Below are positions 34,555-41,957 of a stretch of DNA of 64,000 nt, one piece after another. A model generated the notes under the pieces. The model was not told the DNA's origin and ran no database searches. It saw nothing but the letters and a program-made list of their open reading frames with translations. Position numbers and translations under genes: made by a program. Location of the stretch: assembly GCA_964293475.1 (NCBI GenBank), contig CAXYYJ010000018.1, positions 1 through 64,000 of the forward strand. Direction: 5' to 3'. Source of the DNA: UBA12170 sp964293475. Its GTDB lineage: Bacteria > Bacteroidota > Bacteroidia > Bacteroidales > UBA12170. Within the stretch, counting starts at the first letter, position 1. Each line of letters begins with the position of its first letter.

Positions 34555-35152
34555 CCTTTTAGTTCTGAGTATATTGATTATCATTATTATATCAAATAGC
34601 TGTTGTAAAGATGTTAATTGTCCTGAACTTACTGCCGATGATAAAAGCTGGATACCTTATAAGGAAAATGATACGCTTGTTTTTAAGAATTTTGAGAATG
34701 ATTCTGTTTTGCAATTTAAAATTAGCTCTATAATTGAACAAGAAAGAACAACAAAGCCACCAGGTTATAGGTGTAATGAAGGTTGTTTAAAGGAATATAG
34801 TGCCAGAATTTTACCGATACAAATAACATCATTGAAAAAAATGTATTTTGATATTTATAAATCAGAATCAACTATATTTATTATCATCTCAAAATACGGA
34901 TATCATTCATCTTTAGAAAGTGATATAAACCCTTCGGCATATTTTGACTTGAGGGAAAGCAATCACATTGAATCATTAATGATCGCAGGTTTGGAAGTTT
35001 TTGATGTTTATGAATATATTACTAAAGAAGATTATGTTGAAAATATTCGAAAAATGTATATTAAAAAGGGGAAAGGAATTTTGAGAATGGACTTTGACGA
35101 CAATCAATCATTTGAATTATTAAATATTCTAAATCATAAAAAACAGTATTGA
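34541..35152 (+). CDS. Lipoprotein of unknown function
   Basis: A 203-residue protein with a strongly hydrophobic leader ending SNSC, a clear lipobox. The mature part starts CKDVNCPELTADDKSWIPYK, a pattern common in Bacteroidota lipoproteins with a lipocalin-like fold. It is flanked by element copies 2 and 3. No catalytic residues are evident. Confidence 0.7.
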   Translation: MKNYSLLVLSILIIIIISNSCCKDVNCPELTADDKSWIPYKENDTLVFKNFENDSVLQFKISSIIEQERTTKPPGYRCNEGCLKEYSARILPIQITSLKKMYFDIYKSESTIFIIISKYGYHSSLESDINPSAYFDLRESNHIESLMIAGLEVFDVYEYITKEDYVENIRKMYIKKGKGILRMDFDDNQSFELLNILNHKKQY

Positions 35153-35175
35153 GCTATCTATAGTATTTTTGTTAT

Positions 35176-35410
35176 CCCCCGCTAGCGCGGAAATGCTTTC
35201 CGCACCCAATTGCAGAATAATCCGATATAGCTCTATACCCATTTACAAAAATTCCTACATTTGATTAAATTTTATCGTGAAATCGGTTTGCCTGTTAGTA
35301 TTGGATAGCGGTTTGATTGCATTCGATGAAAAAGTTAGGCTAAAAAATGAATTTAAATGTATGATATTCAGAGATATAATATGCACGATTAAAAATCCGC
35401 GCCAGCTGGG
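35176..35410. repeat. 237 bp element with terminal inverted repeats, copy 3
   Basis: Left end CCCCCGCTAGCGCGG (35176-35190) and right end CCGCGCCAGCTGGG (35397-35410). It is the most diverged of the three copies inside. The three copies are spaced about 0.75 and 1 kb and all point the same way. The remaining bases to 35494 hold no gene. Confidence 0.75.
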
Positions 35411-35494
35411 AAAGTCGAAGTGATGAAGTTCCAAGACCGCTCGCCTGCTCTACAAGTAAAAACCTAAGAAATTATTAATTCCCCAACCCAAAAC

Positions 35495-37378
35495 CTAAGT
35501 TGGTGGATGCAGCCGCTGATTGAACCATTTGCGCACTGCTTCCATGGTTTGGCGCTGATAGGGCGGTGCATGCCGCTTGCAGGTTGCTCTTTCAGCTGAG
35601 TTTTCTGGTGCTCCCCAGCGAATTTCCACGCCATCGTTTGGATTATAAGCCATTTCAAAAGCGGCTCGTCTGTTCAGTATTTCAGCCAGACTCAGCTCCT
35701 GCTGTGAGCCATCGGTGCGGGTATAGCTTATGGAGAGCTCCGAAACCCGCGATTGCATCATCGATTGGAGTTTGACCTTTATTTCGTCGGGGGAGCTTGA
35801 TTTGGAGACTTTAAAATCCCCCGGAAATTGTGCCACCCGATCGGGGAAATTCAAAACTGCATCCATGGCTATAAGTAGCCGCAAATCGCGGTTGGGGGTC
35901 GAAAAATCTTCCCAGGGTCCGCCGGCCAAAAACACACCCTTGGCATTCGAAGGCATCGATATCACAGTGCCGGGATGCGATTTCATGTATTTCTCGCCAT
36001 TATCCACCGATTTCACCCTCACCAAAAGCTGCTCGTGAAGCGCTTGTATCAGGCTGTTCAAGGCAACTTCGGGTTCCAAAGGCTTGGGGTTGATGAGTCG
36101 TTCCATCTTCAGATAAAAGGTGTCCATGGGCATTTTTCGTTGCTCCAGCGAATAGGGCGCCAGTCCTTGCCAGGTGCTTAGCGATGCGTTGTCCACCAAT
36201 TTCAGCTTTCCATTCTCAAACAAAATAGGCCGGAAGGCTTTAAACCCGGGTTCTCCCACCACTTCCACGGTATTAAACAGAAAATTCCCTTTCCAGAATC
36301 GCTTGATGGCAATGGTTTTGTCGGGTTGGGCATCCACTGCCAGCAACACTCCGGGCTTGTCTTTCTTTTGCGGAATCCAGCTGACTAAGATAAAAGTATG
36401 CCCGTAGGGATCGGCATAAACCGTTCCAGGTCTCAACGATTCGCGGTTTAAAGGCAGTGGATAATGGTCGGAATTTTCGTTGTCGAGCGATGTTCGGGCG
36501 GTGCCGGAATGAACCCCATCCATCATGCGCCTCACAAAATAGTTGAAAGCCAAAACCGGATGGCTGCGCGATGCGGAGGTTTCGTTGGTAACCCATTGGC
36601 CGGTGCCGGGATTTTTACCCAGATATCCGCGGTCACTAATGTGATAGCCAAAGGGAAGACCCAGTTTCCAGGCAAAATAAGCCCGCAGAAAAAACGGATT
36701 ATCGGCACAGTCGGGCTCCATGATGACCTTAGTTTTATTTTCCTTGTCGTCTTCGTTCATTTGCAGGTAGTTGTGCAAAAAATTCCGCTCAGGGTTTTCG
36801 GTAACTTCATGCAGCGATGCCCAGGAAGTCTGTTCATTGCTTCCTTCGAAAAGGGCATTTACCCAGGCCGAGTAAAGGGTTTCGGTGGCCACATCCCAAC
36901 TGCGGGTGGTTTTCCAAACGATGCCTGGCGATGCTGTTTTTGCTGGTTCGGCCACATCGAACTCCACAGAACTCACTTCTTTTTGTCCAACCATGAGAAC
37001 GGCTTTATAATGTCCGACGGTGGTTCCGGCAAAACTGTCCATGCGCCGAAAGGGCAATTCACCACTAGTTTTTGATGATTGTTTTTCCAGCTTCCCGGCC
37101 AGTCCGGTTACCAGAATTTTGGCATCTTCAATATTTTTTCCTCCCGTGGCCAATAGGCGAAAAGGCTGATTGGGGGATGGTTTTTGGGGTAAAAGTAAAA
37201 GAGTTTGGGCGGGTTCCCAGGCTTCTGGAGCTTCGTCTTCAAATACCGTTTCAATTTTCTCCAAGAGCGAAGTTCCATCGTTCGACGAGCCCGAATCGCC
37301 ATTGCATGATTGAAAAATAAGGAAAAGGAGCGCCAGGGACAAAGCAGCAAAAAACCTGTTACCATGATGTGTGGCCAT
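35495..37378 (-). CDS. Lipoprotein with predicted Cys-His-Asp catalytic domain
   Basis: A 627-residue protein with a lipobox (FQSC at residue 25). I do not recognise a named family. The central part has PDCADNPFFLRAYFAWKLGL with C224 at a helix start, YADPYGHTFILVSW with H327, and LLAVDAQP with D349. This order and spacing fit a papain/transglutaminase/NlpC-type cysteine enzyme. An Ig-like region precedes it and a long helical region follows. It is the last gene of a minus-strand run behind an NlpC/P60 endopeptidase (27 nt gap) and an APC permease, pointing to cell-wall peptide processing at the outer face. The triad is an inference. Confidence 0.6.
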   Translation of the reverse strand: MATHHGNRFFAALSLALLFLIFQSCNGDSGSSNDGTSLLEKIETVFEDEAPEAWEPAQTLLLLPQKPSPNQPFRLLATGGKNIEDAKILVTGLAGKLEKQSSKTSGELPFRRMDSFAGTTVGHYKAVLMVGQKEVSSVEFDVAEPAKTASPGIVWKTTRSWDVATETLYSAWVNALFEGSNEQTSWASLHEVTENPERNFLHNYLQMNEDDKENKTKVIMEPDCADNPFFLRAYFAWKLGLPFGYHISDRGYLGKNPGTGQWVTNETSASRSHPVLAFNYFVRRMMDGVHSGTARTSLDNENSDHYPLPLNRESLRPGTVYADPYGHTFILVSWIPQKKDKPGVLLAVDAQPDKTIAIKRFWKGNFLFNTVEVVGEPGFKAFRPILFENGKLKLVDNASLSTWQGLAPYSLEQRKMPMDTFYLKMERLINPKPLEPEVALNSLIQALHEQLLVRVKSVDNGEKYMKSHPGTVISMPSNAKGVFLAGGPWEDFSTPNRDLRLLIAMDAVLNFPDRVAQFPGDFKVSKSSSPDEIKVKLQSMMQSRVSELSISYTRTDGSQQELSLAEILNRRAAFEMAYNPNDGVEIRWGAPENSAERATCKRHAPPYQRQTMEAVRKWFNQRLHPPT

Positions 37379-37405
37379 AATTTGGTAGTTTTTAGTTGCT
37401 CAAAT

Positions 37406-38587
37406 TTACTGAGGAATACAATACCACGGGTGATTTTTCACCTTTACAATGCTTTCGGTATTTTTAGCGTTGATAATTCGTTTGACTCCAACAGTATTTC
37501 GGGCGGAATGAAATTTGGGGCTGGCCGGATCGATGCTGCTGATATGAACCCTTCCCGATGAATGAATAAAATCTCCATCGCCCAGATAAATGCCCACATG
37601 CGTTACCCGCGCTGCCGATTTGCCAAAGAAAAGCAAGTCGCCGGCATTCAGATTTTCGCGGGTGGTAAAATCAACCACATCGCCATAGCGAAACTGCTGC
37701 GATGCATCGCGGGTGAGAATAACTCCGTAGCGATAGAACACCAGCTTTACATAGCCGCTGCAATCGGTGGCTTTGGCCGAAGCTCCACCCCAGAGATAGG
37801 GCGAGCCCATCATTTGTTCGGCGGTGGAGGTGATATTTTTGGCATTGGGTTCCCGCTGAATCCACTCGTTGAACGAGATACATTGCGATTTCAGAACATA
37901 ACCGGTTCGTCCATCGGGAAATCTGATATTCAAGAATTTACCTTTTTTACCTTCCACAACAAAAATATCACCCATAATGAGGTCCGAAACGATTTCGGCA
38001 TTGCGGTGGGGCGATTGGTAAACAAAACCAGCAATATCGTCGAAAACATAACGATTGGCTCGTTTCCAGGTTTCCATTTCCTGGTCGGTGAGAAGTTTGA
38101 GCCCCGCTGTATCCATATAGCCAATATATTTTTCGGGGGTTTGAATGCGGTACCATTTGTTGTTGTAGTCGAGCACGCGAAGCGGAGTTCCGAGCATTAC
38201 CTGCGAAACCAGCTCCGAAGCATCGCTGGGAAGTGCGCGCATATTCGAAACGGATAAATTGGCCAAAGCCCAGGTTTTTGTCCCCAGAATGGCAGATGGC
38301 AGAAGCCGAAGCGAATCGTTGAACGGGATATTTTCGGCTTGCAGCAGGGCAATGATTTGCTCTTTGGCTTCGGGCAGACTTGTTTCGCCAAAAAGAACCA
38401 CTTTGGGCTGCAGTGTATCTCTGAAATCAAAAGTCAGAACAGCATCTCTTTTATCGGGCAAAAGCTTTTTTTGCAGGGTTTGAAGCTCGGTTAAAACGGT
38501 TTTATATGGCTTGTTTTGGGCCACCAAAATTGTTGAAGAGCCCATCAACAAAAGGATTAAACCAATGGTTTTAAAAATATTCTTCAT
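37406..38587 (-). CDS. NlpC/P60 murein endopeptidase with SH3 domains
   Basis: A 393-residue exported protein (signal peptide ending ILVAQ). Two SH3-like regions (about 110-165 and 185-235) precede an NlpC/P60 domain (about 255-370) with C276 in ATDCSGYVK, H330 in THVGIYLG and H342 in FIHSSG. It closely follows the layout of YkfC/DPP-VI-type enzymes that cut gamma-D-Glu-diamino acid bonds in free muropeptides. It lies 75 nt after the APC permease and 27 nt before the lipoprotein gene. Muropeptide recycling or scavenging is the likely role. Confidence 0.9.
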   Translation of the reverse strand: MKNIFKTIGLILLLMGSSTILVAQNKPYKTVLTELQTLQKKLLPDKRDAVLTFDFRDTLQPKVVLFGETSLPEAKEQIIALLQAENIPFNDSLRLLPSAILGTKTWALANLSVSNMRALPSDASELVSQVMLGTPLRVLDYNNKWYRIQTPEKYIGYMDTAGLKLLTDQEMETWKRANRYVFDDIAGFVYQSPHRNAEIVSDLIMGDIFVVEGKKGKFLNIRFPDGRTGYVLKSQCISFNEWIQREPNAKNITSTAEQMMGSPYLWGGASAKATDCSGYVKLVFYRYGVILTRDASQQFRYGDVVDFTTRENLNAGDLLFFGKSAARVTHVGIYLGDGDFIHSSGRVHISSIDPASPKFHSARNTVGVKRIINAKNTESIVKVKNHPWYCIPQ

Positions 38588-38662
38588 TCAATAAAATCAT
38601 TTCAGGCGGCAAAAATAGTCGAAACTATCCATAAATGAACCAATTGGATGTGCTAATTGCCG

Positions 38663-40093
38663 TTAATTCTCCAATTTATCTTCTTCATTCTCTTGCTCAT
38701 GGGTTTTGCCGTACTTGCGGAGGAGATAAAAATACACCGGAATTCCCAGCAACATGAGTGCAGTTCCGAGCATGGCTTCGCGCGGACGAGCGCTTATGGT
38801 ATTATAAATCAGGTAGACACAAAACAGAATGTAAATGGCTGGTATGATGGGATATCCCCAGACTTTATAAGGCCTGTGGGCGTTGGGCATTTTTTTGCGA
38901 AGAATGAAAACACCCAGCGTGGTGGCGCCATAAAAAATGAAAACCGCAAAAACTATCATATCAGTGAGCTGATCGAAAGTGCCCAGCAAAACAAGCACCG
39001 AGCCCCAGATTCCTTGCCATAGGAGAGAGTTTCCCGGAACATGAGCTTTATTGGTTTTACCAACGCTGGCAAAGAAAAGCCTGTCGCGCGACATGGCAAA
39101 ATAGGGTCGGGCGCCGCTGAGAATGCTGGCATTGGTGCAGCCAAGTGTGGTGAGCAGAATAAGCAGCGATATAAAAAGAACGCCTGCAGTTCCCCAGAAA
39201 CTTCTAACAGCTTCCACAGCAGCAATCTGATTTCCTGATGCATGAACCAGCTCCAGTTCGGGAATGGAAAGCAAAGCCAGATAGGTGATATTCACCAGGA
39301 TATAGATGGCAATCACCAATAAAACGCCAATAACTATGCCCCGTGGCAGATTGTGTCGGGCATTTTTTATTTCGCCTCCGATATAACCCGCCGAAACCCA
39401 GCCCTGATAGGCCCAGAAAGCAGCAAGCATGGCCGTGAAAAAGGATGAAATGGTGACAGATCCATTGGACAAATCGCTAAAATTCAGAAAATTGGAAGGC
39501 AAATCCCCGGCATTGATCCAGCCAAAAACCACAATGATAAAAAGTCCGCCAAAAACAAGCCACATAATGATTTTGCTCACCAGCAATCCGCTTTTCAGCC
39601 CCGAAATATTGAGAAACGTCAGCAGTAAAATGAGCAAAATAGCCGTGAGTTTAATGCCAAAATCCTGAAAAGGATAAAATATTCCACCGATATGAAACCC
39701 CTGCAACGATGAGAGCACTTCGGGCAGTGGAATAATGCTGTTGAGCGATTGGGCAAACACGTAGGCCAATGACGATATGGTGGCTGTTTGAATCACCGCA
39801 AAGAGCGACCATCCATAGAGGAAGGAGAAAAAGCGGTTGTAGATTTTTTTCAAGTAGACATATTCGCCTCCGGTGTCGGCCAGCAATCCGGCCACTTCCG
39901 CGTTGCTCAATGCTCCAAAAAGCGTGATAATCCCTGCCACAATCCAGGCCAGAAGAATCCAGACAGAAGAATGGAGTTCGGCAGCCATGGGGGCTATTTT
40001 CTTGTAAACTCCCGATCCGATAATATTGGCAATCACAAAAATGATTACATATCCTAAACCCAGGGTTTTATTCAGGTTCGATTGGTTTGTCAT
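38663..40093 (-). CDS. APC-family amino acid permease
   Basis: A 476-residue inner-membrane transporter with 12 predicted helices. GYVIIFVIANIIGSGVYKKI is the first-helix substrate-binding signature of the APC superfamily, followed by EVAGLLADTGGEYVYLKKIY and ILSGARPYFAMSRDRLFF. It resembles LAT/SteT-type exchangers. The C-terminal tail is acidic. It heads the three-gene minus-strand unit with the two predicted cell-wall enzymes, so amino acids or peptides from the wall are a plausible substrate. Confidence 0.88.
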   Translation of the reverse strand: MTNQSNLNKTLGLGYVIIFVIANIIGSGVYKKIAPMAAELHSSVWILLAWIVAGIITLFGALSNAEVAGLLADTGGEYVYLKKIYNRFFSFLYGWSLFAVIQTATISSLAYVFAQSLNSIIPLPEVLSSLQGFHIGGIFYPFQDFGIKLTAILLILLLTFLNISGLKSGLLVSKIIMWLVFGGLFIIVVFGWINAGDLPSNFLNFSDLSNGSVTISSFFTAMLAAFWAYQGWVSAGYIGGEIKNARHNLPRGIVIGVLLVIAIYILVNITYLALLSIPELELVHASGNQIAAVEAVRSFWGTAGVLFISLLILLTTLGCTNASILSGARPYFAMSRDRLFFASVGKTNKAHVPGNSLLWQGIWGSVLVLLGTFDQLTDMIVFAVFIFYGATTLGVFILRKKMPNAHRPYKVWGYPIIPAIYILFCVYLIYNTISARPREAMLGTALMLLGIPVYFYLLRKYGKTHEQENEEDKLEN

Positions 40094-40280
40094 GTGGCAA
40101 TGATTGGATTGAACTTAAACTTGTAAGTTCAAATGTAGTCAAGTTCGCAGAAAAAGCAATGCCTATTTTCGATAGCTTTTTTTACGGTTTTTATAAGATA
40201 TTTTAGCAAAAAGAAAATATATTGGATTATTTATAAAAGAGTATTTTGAAGTTTACATGAGAGTACATTAATTAGTATTT

Positions 40281-41066
40281 CTATACTATCACAGTAACGT
40301 TTTCGTATAAATCTGGTAAACAGTTTTGTCTCATTCTGAATTTTGTTCCATGATTATGGCCTGTTCTTGCGTCAAAATCCACAAGGATATTTCCTTTTTC
40401 CAACGAATTTAAAAAACCTTCGAATTTGAATTTCTGCAGCATCATTACTTTTTTGTAGTGATAAAATTCAAATCCGTCTACCTTCTTAGTTTCAGCTTGT
40501 ACATAAAAGCAATTTAATAATTTTGTTCCTGCTTTATTTGCTAAATCATCAAATCCCCAGTATGGTTGCGGATTCAGTTCATTTAAGCCTATACTATTTT
40601 CAATTTTCTTTAACCAATTTGAATGTTTTTCTGAAACTTTTTTAGCATCAAATGATATTAGTACTTTATTTTCTTGCCGGTCAATCTTAACCATAAAACC
40701 CCTATCACTTGCTGAATTACCATGTATTGTTTGTCTGAAGGACATTTCTGGTTCTGGATATTTGTTTCCAGCCTCCTTGTGTTTCCATCCATATATTGGC
40801 AGGAGTAACTGTGGTACAAAACCAATGGCTCTGGGAGATGGCTCAATATGAAATAAGGTTGTTAATGAAGATGTATTTATTCTTTGTGATTTTAATTCCC
40901 ATTCTGCTGCATTAGGAATTGGTAAGTTATTTTCAGCTATACCTAATAAATCTTCAAGAGTGTTTCCAATTCCACCATGATTCCCATGTCTTTTATTTTC
41001 TATCCAGCCTTGAGACGATATCTGTTTTAGTTCAGCAATGAGCTGCGGTTTTGTGTATATTTTCAT
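40281..41066 (-). CDS. MvaI/BcnI-family restriction endonuclease
   Basis: A 261-residue type II restriction enzyme. GGIGNTLEDLLGI near the N-terminus (E38) and EWELKSQR with E57-x-K59 are the metal site of this family, and NTSSLTTLFHIEPSPRA is a further family segment. MvaI cuts CCWGG and BcnI cuts CCSGG as monomers, so a related five-base target is likely. Where MvaI has its active-site Asp, by my alignment this protein may have N52, which deserves a check. Its start overlaps the methylase stop by 4 nt. Confidence 0.85.
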   Translation of the reverse strand: MKIYTKPQLIAELKQISSQGWIENKRHGNHGGIGNTLEDLLGIAENNLPIPNAAEWELKSQRINTSSLTTLFHIEPSPRAIGFVPQLLLPIYGWKHKEAGNKYPEPEMSFRQTIHGNSASDRGFMVKIDRQENKVLISFDAKKVSEKHSNWLKKIENSIGLNELNPQPYWGFDDLANKAGTKLLNCFYVQAETKKVDGFEFYHYKKVMMLQKFKFEGFLNSLEKGNILVDFDARTGHNHGTKFRMRQNCLPDLYENVTVIV

Positions 41067-41845
41067 TCTATATCTTGAAATAGAGTTAATGGCCTATATT
41101 TTAAAAGTTCACTTTGTTTTTTGTTTTTTTCAAGTCGTTTCTCTGACATTTCACAATATTCTGGGGATAGCTCAATTCCGATATAATTTCTTTTTAGACC
41201 CAAAGAAACAACAGCTGATGTTCCACTCCCTGAAAAGGGGTCTAAAATAATATTCGCATTTGTTGATGAAATTATCCTGTCAATAAGTGCAACAGGAAAA
41301 GGAGCAGGATGCTGGTTATTCATTTCTTGGGTAAATTCCCAAACATCACCATATGCATTTGCTTTAGGTGCCAGTTTAAACTTTGGTTTTGGAATAAGAT
41401 AAATAACTTCGTAAGTTGGTAAAAAATAACCAGCATTAAAATTTATTCCTCCCTTTCTGCGCCAAATGATAATTTGTCTTACAGGAAAGCCACTAACAAT
41501 ATCTTGCCTATCCTGAAGTAACCCGTCTTGAACCCTCCATTTGTGATTATAAAATATTGCACCATCATCTTTAATTAATCGAAACATTTCAGTTAAGCAA
41601 TTCCTTTGCCACTGCGCATATTCTTCATGTGGCATATTATCATCATGATGAGAATACCCATTTACAAGTGCTGCTCCTGCCCATTTGCCTCCTCTTCCGT
41701 CTTTCATTCCGTTGCCGGTTGAATTTTTTAAATTATAAGGAGGAGAAGTTACTACCAAATCGACACATTTGTCTGGCATCTTTCGCATAACTTCCAAGCA
41801 ATCTCCACAAATTATTTTATTTAAATATTTTTCTTCAAAGTTCAT
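41063..41845 (-). CDS. Type II DNA methyltransferase, beta-class amino-MTase
   Basis: A 260-residue SAM-dependent DNA methylase. The catalytic motif TSPPYN (33-38) comes first and the SAM-binding motif DPFSGSGT (202-209) near the C-terminus, the circularly permuted order of the beta class. SPPY is usual for N4-cytosine methylation, which fits the m4C methylases of MvaI-type systems. The target-recognition part lies between (about 50-150). It is translationally coupled to the endonuclease gene downstream, the usual order for safe establishment. Confidence 0.9.
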   Translation of the reverse strand: MNFEEKYLNKIICGDCLEVMRKMPDKCVDLVVTSPPYNLKNSTGNGMKDGRGGKWAGAALVNGYSHHDDNMPHEEYAQWQRNCLTEMFRLIKDDGAIFYNHKWRVQDGLLQDRQDIVSGFPVRQIIIWRRKGGINFNAGYFLPTYEVIYLIPKPKFKLAPKANAYGDVWEFTQEMNNQHPAPFPVALIDRIISSTNANIILDPFSGSGTSAVVSLGLKRNYIGIELSPEYCEMSEKRLEKNKKQSELLKYRPLTLFQDIE

Positions 41846-41957
41846 CTAGTGAATATCTATTGAGAACAAAGTTAATTATTTTTTACTGTGAAGAAATTTG
41901 GTTGGTATACCATGATTTTTTTTCGGTATAAATATGAAAACCAGGCTAATTCACAAT

